DNA from: Taiwanofungus camphoratus
Taxonomy: Eukaryota > Basidiomycota > Agaricomycetes > Polyporales > Taiwanofungaceae
NCBI GenBank assembly: GCA_003999685.1
Contig: CP021227.1
Span: 1,240,001-1,304,000 of the forward strand
Direction of reading: 5' to 3'
DNA length: 64,000 bases
The position numbers and the translations under genes are program-made. Below, piece by piece: positions 47,266 to 58,560 of this stretch. Below the pieces are notes generated by a model, which was not told the origin of the DNA, ran no database searches, and saw nothing but the letters and a program-made list of their open reading frames with translations. Numbering within the stretch: the first letter of the stretch is position 1; every line of letters starts with the position of its first letter.

Positions 47266-49836
47266 ATGGACCCCGTCCCCGCACCAGCGCTCTTTAACCT
47301 CACCGGTCAAAACGTGCTCATCACGGGCGCTAGCCGAGGTACGTGCGTCTTTCATAGCTGCATATTTGCCTCTTTCTTTCCGCAGGTCCTCCGGCGTAAC
47401 TTTCTCACTGAAAAATTACTCGTCTCTCCCCATGTTCTCTTCTTATCTTGCCCTCAGGCATTGGTGCCGCCTGTGCGATAGCCCTCGCCGAAGCTGGTGC
47501 GAACATCTGTCTCGTACAACGGCCTGCCTCTCCAACGCATAGCGACACCTACAACGCCATCGCCGCTCTGGGACGCACAGTCAAAGTGGTGGAATGTGAC
47601 CTCGCCGACCTCGAATCCGTGAAGCTTGTTTTTGAGCGGGCGCTCGACGCCATGGGCGGCGAAATACATGTCCTCGTCAACTGTGCAGGCATTCAGCGGA
47701 GATCCCCGGCCGTCCAGTTCACCGAGGGAGATTGGGATGATGTACGTCTGTGTTTTCTTCCCGGACGCTGGGTTCGCGTGTTCGGCCCAGCCGTGTCTCT
47801 CGGATCCGGCTGGCTCTCCCACATACTCTACAAAGTTTTGGGTTGCGTGACGCGCGGCGGCTTCCTACTCGCTGCCGTTATCCCCCTTTTTTCCATGTCT
47901 GCGTGCCCACATCCAAGACGGGCCGCGCATATCTTGCATCATTGCGGCCCAGATATGTCCCGGTCTCGCCCTTCGCCTGGCGCCCGCCGGCAAGGACCTT
48001 CTTGCATCTCGTCCGCGCGCGTTTACTGCCGCAAGGCAATTGAACTCAATCGCGCGAATGGTGTGCGGCGTTTCCCTGCTTCTTCTCCAAGCAGGGACGG
48101 GTGAGAAAACACCATGGACATGTGAACACTGCGCGCTCGTCGTCTGAGTTCACATAAATTATTTCCTTAGCGGCTTGCCTTCTGCTACTGGCCATGGCCC
48201 TCTATCGTTGGATATGGTGGTTTTGCCTTCATTTTGATACCGGCCCCCCGCTCCTTTGATGCAGGTTTCTTTTCTTATGACGGCTGGTCCCGTCCACTAT
48301 CTGATATCATGACTGCTTGAGTGGGCTCTCCGACGGTCTGCTCGCCATTGCCTATCGCGTTCCAATCACATTTCCCCCATCTCTCATCTTTCACCTCCTG
48401 TTCATTATTCACGCCTGAGTGTGTACGCCCCCCCTGGGCCGCTTGGCGTGCCTATTCTCGCCTATTCAGGCGACGCACATCCTCCACCATACCATCCTCG
48501 TCATCATCCTCGGCGTATTCTCGTCCCTGAGTTCGCTTCGCTGATCGCTGCTCGCGGCGCGCATGCACCACGCCATCTACGTCTTCTCGTCCGTCGAGGC
48601 TCGCCCGCATGTCTCGCAGCTTCCGCTTCGCGCCTCGCCCTGCCTTCGCGCGGTCCGCGGCTGACGTCATTGTGTAGCGTGCACTCTTCCCTTCTGGTTG
48701 CCTACTCGGGCGCCTTCTGCGATCGTCGCTGGCAGGCCTCCTGCCGCTTCCGACTGACTAACCAATTTCAATGACAGTGACGCGGAATGGAATTCCCACT
48801 GTCTGTACGCGACCGTGCTTGTTCTGCCTTGTACCACGTTTTTCCGGTTCTCACCGCGTTGTTCCTGCGACGGGTGTCTCGTCTGTCTGCACTTTGGCCC
48901 CTTTCGATCTGATACGCCCACCCATCCGCCTTCTTGCCTCCTCTCTCAAGTTTCCTATCGTCTCGTCACTAACGCAATGTGCCAAACAGGTCATCAACGT
49001 CAACCTGAAATCAGTCTGGCTCCTTTCGCAAGCTGCTGGCCAACACATGGTCCCCCGTCGCAGAGGCAAGATCATCAACTTCTGCTCACTGTTGACATTC
49101 CAGGTGCGCAACGCGTCGCTACTGGAGTGCATAGTTGCCCATGTCGACCACTTCACCTATCCAGGGAGGGTTCACAGTTCCCGCGTACGCCGCTGCTAAG
49201 GGCGCTCTTGGCCAACTCACCAAGGCGCTCAGCAATGAGTGGAGCAAAGAGAACGTCCAGGTGAACGGCATTTGTCCTGGATATATCGCCACACAGATGT
49301 AAGTCGTTCTTCATCGTATTTCACTTATGTCCTTCTTCATGGGGAAGGACTCTGTGTATGTGGGCTGCGAGTGCCAAGAAATCTTGTCCAAATCCTTTTT
49401 CTGATCTTGCTATGGTGTGTCCAAGCGAGGTCTCCATATACGATAAAGTTCATTCGGTCTTCCAGAATACCTAATCTTTTTCCACATTACCCTCCTCTCT
49501 TCGCGGCATGTGCATTCTACGAGAACCACACCTGACTGCTCACATTCAGGAACGAGAAGCTACTCCAAGACCCGGTGCGCCTGCGCCAGATCTCGGAGCG
49601 TATACCTGCGGGGCGGTGGGGCGAGCCTCGAGACTTCGCCGGCCCAGTCGTCTTCCTGGCGAGCAAAGCGAGCCAGTATGTGTGTGGAGAGCTCTTGGTC
49701 GTTGACGGAGTAAGTCTTTTCATCAACTCTTCACACCCCCTTTTCGCTCCCCGCTATCCGATGGAACCATTCGTATTGGGGAAACCTCGGACTCAGATTA
49801 ATGGAGCTCATTTTACAGGGCTGGATGGGACGGTAG
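47266..49836 (+). CDS. Short-chain dehydrogenase, KduD-like (2-keto-3-deoxygluconate 5-dehydrogenase type)
   Basis: NAD(P) oxidoreductase of 260 residues, probably acting on a keto-deoxy sugar acid. Exons: 47266-47338, 47458-47741, 48990-49103, 49165-49298, 49550-49709, 49819-49836 (783 nt, in frame). [20 protein letters not shown] is the cofactor motif, VNCAG the NAG-type motif, [15 protein letters not shown] carries the Ser, [11 protein letters not shown] is YxxxK, and the C-terminus reads [20 protein letters not shown] to VDGGWMGR. The blocks [21 protein letters not shown] and VDGGW are strikingly like bacterial KduD. Intron 2 is 1,248 nt and intron 4 is 251 nt, very long beside the usual 50-70. 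The start has a good context (GCCACCATGG). Confidence 0.93.
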
Positions 49837-52800
49837 TGCCCTCACTATTGTCGCGCAATTGGGAGTGGGCGTGGAGACGATGCCCCACACGCTCGACGCG
49901 AAGTGCTGTATCGGTAAATCAAGCACTATGTAACATTGCACAGCTGACCCTGACCAACGCGGACCTGGGAATGTATTTGCTTTTCTGTACTTTGTGATCT
50001 ACCCTCCTTGCGATCTCCATTTCATCGGGTCGGTGGCAGCGCGCAGCGCCGCTGAGCAGTCGTCCGATAACCGGAATGCGAACGCTGACTGATGCGCCGC
50101 GTGGCCATACTTCGGGGGCCGGTCCCGAGATACGGCCAGCGAGATCAGTGCCGGGAAACTACTTTGCGATCAGGCCTGGACCTGAGCACAGATCTACTCG
50201 CAAGATTTGTTCAGGAATCGAATGGCGATGGGCACTTCCCCGGCCCGGCGCCGTGGGTAGGAGTGGCTAATCTTGTCTGCAGCTGTGGGCAGTCTGCGAC
50301 GTGAGGCAAGGGTGAGCTTCAAGCGAAGGCAGGCTGAGAATTGACAAAGACAGGTCGCAACCGGTCCGAGCTATGCTGAAATCTCACAGTCAATGAGATG
50401 ACCCTCCGTTGATACTTGCAGAATAAGTCCATGCGTTCATCTGCCTTAAATGTACGCATATTCAAATCTCGAACATGAGACCCATTGCCGTACAGTCCTC
50501 ATTCAAGTGAAGAAAGAGGAAAGGCGGAATATATTAGTCAAAATACCTCAGCGCTAGTAATCAAAAGCTCTCTGTATTCAAAAAGGACAGAGTCAAGTTG
50601 ATTATCGACCTGCGGGCCCCGGAATGGCCTGCCACTTCTGCTGCAATCCATTTGAATAGACCCGAGCTTGATTGACAGGTTGCTATTCAATCCTATGAGT
50701 ATGTAGCGTAAAGTTCGTGATAGTTTGGACGATTTTCAGAGCAGACAAGCTATGAACCAGAATGTTGTGACCAACTTGCCAATTCTAAGTAGGTTTTGAA
50801 AGAATTCGGAAGTTGAGAAGGCCGAACAAATAGCTTGCGGCCATAAACAAGGAGATCGGATTCTTGCACGAAGCTTCTCCTTGTTCCCTCTGCAACCGCG
50901 AAGATGCGAATCCGGTCCCACCATTGTTTTGCCAAAGAAGGGCTACCGAAGTGTCCATGTGGTCGATGCGACTTCGTACTCAACAGCCAGTCGGGGAACA
51001 TCGCTCACGTCCGTCGCCCCAAATATCATGTCAAGAGGAACGTGTTTAGCACGCGGCACATAGTTTGAATCTAGACTAGTGCAGGATTCAGTGGCCCAGG
51101 TCGTCCAACTAAGTCGATTCTCGCAGCCCGGAAGATTGGCCCGATAGGCTTTTGGAGGTAGGTCTCATCCTCAGAAGTACGGCGAATTGCTGTGTTTGTG
51201 CCGGCTAGACGCTGCTCTGTGTCTGATGGGATTGACACGGCAACTGTAGGTCAGATAAGTGCAGTTGTATCGATACATAAGGTGAAGTGTCAACACCAGC
51301 TGATAGGACGTGAAAACCTGTGCCTCATATTTGATTTTGGGAGCGCTTGAGCTCGATGGGGGAACCTAGTAACGTGTATATGATACGTAGAGCAGAGTCC
51401 CAATAAGGGACTGTTCGATTCCGATTTCACTCATCTCCGCCGTCGAAAATGGCTAGTGTGAATAAGGGTAACACTACACACTGCATGTCAGACTAGAAAG
51501 ACGGTGCAGAAAGAAACGGCAGCTGGAACTCATCATCATGTGTCGATCTCCTCAGTCCATAGTCTCAGCAAGAGTACAAATGTAACAATAAATTGTGGCT
51601 GGCTGGGTTGGAGACACTGAGGACTGAACGACGTGGCCGCACCGTAGGGGTCTTGAAGCTGTCTGACCGGTACGCAGAAACGCGCGGAGGACAGATCTCA
51701 TACTGTCTTCCCATCTCGAGGTACATACCGACATCGCATAGTAGTCTGCAAGAATAGCAGCCTCAAGGAGGAAGGCCTGCAAGATACAAGCACCATATAC
51801 CCGGACTTCCACACCGGCAGAATTTCAACATACCGTGAGCATGGCAGTGGATGAGCTTTTACGTCTTGGGAGGTGAATATTGTTTCACTAGAAACAAAGC
51901 TCAGTATCACGTCAGCCTAGCAGCCCCTCACCTGACCATACTGATGGAAAATAGAGTGAGAACATAGTGATCTTCACCACCCTCAAGAGCAAGCGGACCC
52001 AGAACATTCCCACTGTTCTGTTGTCGAGAGGAATACCATTCATCATTGCTGCGCGACAGACAAAACACTTGCGGGGAAACTGGATTGGAGATAGCTCGGT
52101 CAACGTGGTCAGCAGAAGGGTGCCCTGGGAAACAACCAGACAGAAGTTGATGGTAGGGGAAGAATAAGCGGAAATATCGAGGCTAACCCGATCTCGTGCG
52201 TCATGATGCAGTACCATTCTCGGCGATTCAGCGATGATAGAAGCCCAAAGGCGAACGGTCGGTCAGAAAAGGGCCAGGGAGGAACCACCTGATCTTGTTA
52301 ATATCAATCAAGAAGCAGCAGCAGCGCAACCGTGGCCCGAGATTGAATGGCCTTCCAACACATTCGTGCTGTGAGAAATGGGCCTGTGAAGTCTGGGAAT
52401 ACACCTCCTGGCTTGCACTAGTCTGTACATGGTCTGTTTGATTTGAAGGGGGCTTCTAATTTCGAGATGGCTTCTGAGGGCTCAACATTGTAAATAAGAC
52501 AAACAACCAGCTGGCAGTGGAAGTTGAGGATATAACCGAGAACAGGTCCGCTGTTGTCAAGCTCAGTAAGTCAAGTTTCAAGAAGACTAGAACTTCAAAA
52601 TTTGTGAAGCAAGGTTTGGAAGCCATACCCTTCTGCACACGAGGATGTCTCTGTGCGATCCGGGTCCGAGTTCCAACGTCACAATGTTTATACGGAGCAT
52701 TTTGCCTCAACAGCGGATATTTGTGGCCCAAAAACACAGCATCGGAAGGGTAAAGTCTACTCCCATTTCACAAGAGTGACCATGCCCTCCCGAACTTATG

Positions 52801-53319
52801 AAAACATCCCAAGCTTCAGTCACTTTACCCCGGCAGAAGAGAGTGTAGAGGCACCATCGCGAATAAAGCGTAGTCTTCAAAACAACGTCGTTGTCGTATG
52901 TCCAGTTCAACAGAGTACTTTTATAACATCAAGCATCAAACATCGTACTACAATGCTACCAGGATTCCAAGCTATGGAGAATGAAGACAGTTACGATTCA
53001 TGTGAGGCTGGCACGTCGCTAAGTCTACGCGGGGTCCGTGACTCCGAACTGGCGGGGACAAGCTAGAAGTTCACTGTACAGCGAGCAAGTTGACAACGGT
53101 TTGAGTGAACCAAGCCTGAGACAAACATGAGTGAGGAAGGAATGTAATAAGAATCCTCTACGGTTGTCGTCACTTGGATGCCAATGCCATGTACTAAGAC
53201 CGGTACCCCATTCACAACAGTTTCACAACTATGAACGGATATCCACACTACCCTGGGTATATACCGGGAAACACCGCGTCTTCGCACTTGTTTGTTTGTG
53301 GCGGTATATAAATGCTGAT

Positions 53320-53350
<31 letters not shown>

Positions 53351-53612
53351 CATTAGTTTAGGTCTTTTACTAGCAGCTCCTTCTCTCATTCCGTGCTACT
53401 ACACTGAGGCTGATGTTCAGGTTCCGTATTTGAAAGACAACAATATGCTTATAATGATATCTGTTACAAAAGCATCAACGCTACAAGGTATGTCGTACAA
53501 ATTCGTATACCTGGTCCTGTCTGAGTATTCAATAGCGATCGCAGGCGTGGAGGCCAGAGCCTGGTAATATCATTCATGGTCTGTCGTGCGGTGTATATAG
53601 CATCATAGCATA
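49837..53612. other. 3.8-kb region without a recognised gene
   Basis: Between the KduD-like gene and the Ser-rich membrane protein gene. Open stretches up to 137 codons (52653-53066) and some hydrophobic minus-strand stretches (51912-52217) have no recognisable family. A (TCA)10 microsatellite lies at 53321-53350. Confidence 0.4.
53321..53350 (+). repeat. (TCA)10 microsatellite
   Basis: Ten uninterrupted TCA units. Not inside a recognised gene. Confidence 0.95.
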
Positions 53613-54533
53613 TCATGGCAGTATATCCCGAATCATGTCCAGGTCAATCGGGGGGTGATCATCATTGCCTGCAACAGTCTTGCCTTCGTCCAAGTCATGG
53701 TCTTCTGGCGGGATGGGGACCATCAACTCCATGGTTCCAATCGCATATTCGCACTGCGGCCACATCTGCACCCCAGGTTCCCGCACAATCTCAGTGATCG
53801 TATTCTCATCGGGATGGGATGCTGGAGAAGAAGCCTTGGAGGGCATGGATATAACCACCGAAACGCGACCGTCATGCAAAGGTGGACTTGGAGGCACTAG
53901 TGTCCTCTCGTCTGTTAGGCTAAGAGGGGCGCAGTCAGTGTTACATACAGCCACCTTGAAGGCTGATCGCACGAAGCCATAATCGAAGCTTGGGCACGTA
54001 CCGAGAACTTCGTTTCCATGATCTGAAACTCATCCTGCTTGTCCTCCTCGACTCGGTTTTGGTGTCCTCCCTGGCTTTCTGGTTCAGTTCCGGTGAGACT
54101 TCTACCCCTAGTGGCTGTAAGGATGTGAATGCAGACGGAAGGAATCGGGTCAGTTTTTGAGGGAGAACGATTTAATCTATATCACCGCACTGACGTGGAT
54201 GCCTTCCCAGCGACATTTCCCCTGCAAAATTGCAGACCCCTCTCCCACCGATACCTCCCACAGCTTTGGCTTGTTCTCATTCCATTCGGCTTCTTCCAGC
54301 GCCTCCAGCTCTGCGAGCCGGCGCACACGTCGCCTGGCGTTCAGGTGGTACAACACCACGCCGACCACTACGAAGACAAGCAACAGGGATAGAATGACGG
54401 CCAAGGCTATGTACACGACAGCGGGTGTCGAATGGGCGCTGACATGGCTCGATGCAGATGGCGATGGCGATGTTGACGACGACGAGGGCGATAGTAAAAA
54501 GACGGATGAAGGCGTCGCCGGGGAGGGTGGCAT
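53613..54533 (-). CDS. Ser-rich single-pass membrane protein, unknown function
   Basis: 265 residues from exons 54533-54191, 54114-54002, 53954-53613 (798 nt, in frame with these junctions). An N-terminal Ser/Pro/Thr-rich segment (SPSSSSTSPSPSASSH) is followed by one clear membrane span (ALAVILSLLLVFVVVGVVLY) and a basic stop-transfer LNARRRVRR, so the Ser-rich part is probably outside and the rest inside. The cytosolic part has an acidic helix and NKPKLWEVSVGEG, ending PIDLDMIRDILP. I do not recognise the family. The PxLW[DE]V motif recurs at the locus 28502-28950. The donor of the first intron (GTGCGG) is weak. It lies 343 bp downstream of the DUS gene stop, same strand. Confidence 0.65.
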
Positions 54534-54876
54534 TTCAGCGGGAACGCTTCGCTGAGATAGATCCTAGGGTCACCCGGGCATGGCTGCTCATTGCTTGGGC
54601 TGCCTATCTACACGCTGACTTACCGACCACCGCAGCGCTCAACGCTGGCAGTCTATCAACTGTGATCACGACCAACACCGATGCCCGGCAGATTGTCAGT
54701 TCGTGTGACCGGTCGCTTCGAATTGCACATACAACGCTGTCTGCCAGTGTGCACCATTTCAATTGTTGATAACTGTCAGATGGGCTTGATGTTGGCACTG
54801 CTATGGATGGGGAGTAGATCCCATCTTGGCGAATGGACAAGAGTTTCTCAGGTAGCAAGATATCCCGTACTATTTA

Positions 54877-56165
54877 CTACTCGAAGAGGCGTAGGGCTGA
54901 TACGGCATCCTCACCCGTATCCTCATCAGAACCTTCTTCGGGCTGTTCTACGTACTCGATATCTGTGAAGATAGGTGACAAGCCACGCCATCTCTGTACT
55001 TTTGATCGCAGGAGAGTATCAACGTCGTCAACGACCTCGCAACGACTAAGGGCAGCCCGAAACTTGTTGAACCATGGTCTTCTACCACTGAAGAAAATGT
55101 AGGGGAAGTAAAAATAGGAACATGACGCAAGGGGATCGTTACCATTGGTGATCGACGAAATGTCTTATGTGCGTCTGCACGGTCTGAATGGTCGCTGTGT
55201 TCGGATGTCTGTGACAAAGGTCCAGATATTCGAGGGATATTTCCACTGGATCTGGGGTAACGTTGGCGAACAGGCTAGCATCGAGCAGTATTCGTAGTAA
55301 GACTTGATATGCTGGCAGGAATGTGCCGTTCGCTCACCAGGGATTGGCGAGTAGACCCTCACCGACCATGATCCCATCCGCACCAGTGAAAGCGCGGTTC
55401 CTCTCTACGTCTTCCCATACCCGGACGTTCCCGTTGCTTACCACGGGGATACTTAGCTGTTCTTTCAGCTTCTTCACTTGCTCGAGATCCGCCGCGCCCT
55501 GTCGGCGACGGCGGGCTGAGACATGACGGGCATGCAGAGTCACCCACGAAGCACCAGCATGCTCTAGGCGGCGGGCCAAGTCTGTAGTGGCGGAGGCTGG
55601 CTGGCAAAGGCGCAGTTTGGCGGAAACTGGGATTGTAAACGAATGGGCCATTGCTGACACTATCGGTCAAGGACGGTCAACTGCTGTCAACTTGAGAGTG
55701 TAAGATTTATGTACGGTGTGAACCTCACCGATATCTTCTACTAGAGGCCAATCTTTCTGGCCGAGAAGGTATGCTCCGAAATGCGCGTCCCGTGCTGCTT
55801 CCTGAGGACAGCCAAGATTAAGATCTGCTCCCTTTGCGCCACGGTCAACACCATCAAAAGGATGTCTGATAAATTCGCGGACCTATTGCATCGCAATATC
55901 CTTGCACCATCCTTCCTGCTCTGACCACAATCTCTGGGTCCTTTCCACAGAGCTGCACTACCACTGGTCTGTCTTGGAAATTACCGAGTTCTCGCAGGTG
56001 GAATTCCAAGTACTCTTGGTCATTTAGAAGTCTGTCTGAAAGTAGCATTTGCGTGTAGACAAGGGAAGTGTTGTAGCGCTTGACCAACAAGCGAAAGGGC
56101 AGATCGCTCTGGTTGACCATGGGCGCAGCTATATTATGGAGGTAATCTGTTACGGGTGGACTCAT
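54877..56165 (-). CDS. tRNA-dihydrouridine synthase (Dus1/Dus4 type)
   Basis: FMN enzyme that reduces uridine to dihydrouridine in the D-loop of tRNA. 347 residues from exons 56165-55883, 55824-55729, 55659-55338, 55274-55143, 55087-54877 (1,044 nt, in frame). AAPMVNQSDLPFRLLVKRYN is the family N-terminus. PVVVQLCGKDPEIVVRAG, DLNLGCPQEAARDAHFGAYL (the catalytic Cys in GCPQ), IPVSAKLRLC, VTLHARHVSARRRRQG, VVSNGNVRVWEDVER and TGADGIMVGEGLLANP follow in order. The C-terminus is a helical domain ending in an acidic tail (EQPEEGSDEDTGED). The start is the first in-frame ATG. Whether it is Dus1 (U16/17) or Dus4 (U20a/b) is undecided. Confidence 0.93.
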
Positions 56166-56456
56166 CTGGTGATTGCATTCTCTCAAGCTACCATCAGAGT
56201 TTGAGAGACAGTATGCAACACGCACAGTTATTTGATGCACAGCTACTGTATGTTGCCAAACTGTGCAAGCGCTGGGATCCGATCATCGGACCGCTTGCAG
56301 ACAATCAATCGCAAACAAAGGCAGGGTGAGTTCAGCTCACCACGTGGAAGCCACCTACAGTCATATGGGGGAGCACTGAGTATTGTTGCGCGCAACAGCT
56401 GTTCTGAATCTCTAATAAACACATCCATTTATATCTTACTCAGAAATCTTTGAACT

Positions 56457-57010
56457 ATGGTGAATCATGCCAAGAGCCAGCTGCAACGCAGAAGCAATAC
56501 TACTCGTCGCCAGGAAGCCATTGCGAAGTATTGGGACCTTAATCCCGTCCACTACGGTTATATTATCAACGCCGAACGCGCTACGCAGCTCATGCTGGTC
56601 CACGACCCGATCCTGCTTGCAAGGGTTGAACGAGACGGGATTAAGGAGTGGGCGCGGGCACAGTGGCCCGTGCTTTCCCATAAAGATGATGAAGCCGTAC
56701 CGTACTCCTGAAGATGCCCAGCGGCTAGAGAAATTCAAGGAGATCATGCGCTTGGGTGGCGAGCCGCTGATCATGGCATCGACGGACGGACAGGAGCCAG
56801 CGCGGTACAAGACGATGGACACATAGACTGGACGCTCAACAGCGGTGTCGGAAGGGGGAGGTGACGGTGGCGAAGTTGTTGGCTGACGCCGGTGTTGACT
56901 ACGTGCCCGACATGCAACGGTTGTCGCTGAAGGATGATAAAGCGCAGTTTCGTGAGGATAAGGAGGCACTGGAGAAGGGGGCTCAGCGGTGTTTGGCTCG
57001 CTGGGGCTAA
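56457..57010 (+). pseudogene. Small unknown gene, apparently decayed by two frame breaks
   Basis: Three consecutive open segments on the plus strand look like one protein of about 183 residues. Segment 1 starts MVNHAKSQLQRRSNTTRRQE and includes KYWDLNPVHYGYIINAERAT, ending near AVPY. Segment 2 (frame +1) reads RTPEDAQRLEKFKEIMRLGG, to TMDT. Segment 3 (again +1) reads RLDAQQRCRKGEVTVAKLLA, then VDYVPDMQRLSLKDDKAQFR and ends RWG at 57010. The breaks fall near 56695-56703 and at about 56824; each is one extra base. Short introns do not explain them. No function known. Either it is a recent pseudogene or the sequence has errors. Confidence 0.5.
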
Positions 57011-58560
57011 ACCGGAGTGTGGCGAGGTCAGTAACAACACTGGGGCTCAAAGGCGGCGGGATTCTTTCACATGACACTCATGATTACCACTTTCGTAATG
57101 ACTTGCATGACATATTGTTTATCATTCGACACGCTTTTTAGTGTGCAGAAATGACTTTATATGAACAATCAGCCAGGGTTCTGCAGAGGCAATGAGTAGC
57201 CATGGATAGAATAGTGGTCACGTGATATGCCAAACGGCTCCCAGACAGTTCTGTGTGCATGTGCCTCTGCGCAACGACTGGCTACAACTACGTATACTTT
57301 ATGAATGCATTAGAAAGGTCAGGAGGACCTGATCATAGTGCTTATATCCTTCACAAGACGGCCTGCATCAAAGCAACATTATTATTGTATAGCAATATCC
57401 GGTGTCCTATTCCCTTGCTCTTCGTCGACACAAGTCCCGAAGCAGAGGCCGAAGGGATCAAATGGAAAGCCCCAGAATTCTCGTGCACTGTTTGCAGTAA
57501 TCAGGATACTCTGGGAATGTCACATATCAAGCGGCTCACGCAGGACTTGCCACAACATGGGGCACTGCAGCATCAGGCATTCTGCAGTCCACCGAGCAAA
57601 ATATGTGAGAACGCATTGAATGATGAGATCAAGAATACTTTACTCTATAGGAGCGGCGAACGCTCGGAGTCCTATGGCAACGACGGCCCAGAAGACAAAT
57701 GACCTGAACATTATTGATAAGGAAAAAATGTGCCTGACAAAGTAGATGGCTGCCAGGAGAGGTGTATACGGTGAATAGTCTTAGGTCAAACTAGGAAGTG
57801 CTTACTATCCAGTACCAATCCCGTGCTGAAGGCTGGGATCTGAAGTAGAAGTGTTGGTTGCAAACGGCAACTGAAGAAGGAACGGGAGTCGAGTCTGCCC
57901 TTTAAGGTCCGGGCATATGCGAATGCATCACGTCCCCACATCTTTGATAATGGACTGAAACATTAGAGAAACAAGGCCCCCATTTGATGCCCGGAGGGGT
58001 TTCGACGATGGAGATTACAGCGAGGAAATTCGACTGCGAATGTCTGTCACAATTCCCAATTTCATCAGTACTTATCAACGGAGGCTAAGCATCCACTTCA
58101 GCTAGACTAAACCTTCATGCGTGGTAGTGCATTTACGTACCTTTCCAACATAGCCAAGAGCGCCTATGTCATGATCCGTCTGCGGACTGTTCTCATCAAA
58201 ACCTCCTGCACAGGTGACTTGATAGATGTGACCTACGCCATGGTAATGTGCGTAACAATATAGGCGTGGATATTTCTCAATCAGCAGCATAAGATGTTGT
58301 AAGATTTCGGACGCGCGGGCTGACGGAACGTCTGACAGGATTCCCTTGAAAACCCTTGCAATCGCTTGAACCGCTTAATTTACAACCATCTGAAGGGGAC
58401 AAAAGGGCGCGGTCGCATAACAACACAATACAACTTCAAATACATGATGAGGGCGCTGATCAGGGGGAACACCATCTATGACTCTCGAGTTGAATCGAAA
58501 GACATGCGTACAAGGGGAACCTGCTCCTCGACCATTGAAGTTCGAGAGAGAGGACCCACA
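57011..58560. other. 1.5-kb region without a recognised gene
   Basis: Between the decayed small gene and the 3' end of the monooxygenase gene. One 149-codon stretch (57253-57702, plus) has no known motif and no supporting neighbours. I do not call it. Confidence 0.4.

Noticed and set aside
51405-51430. GTTCGATTCC resembling a tRNA B box
   Set aside because: No A box, cloverleaf or acceptor stem could be formed around it.
57253-57702. 149-codon plus-strand open frame
   Set aside because: No motif, no splice partners and no neighbours suggesting a gene; could be real but not supportable.
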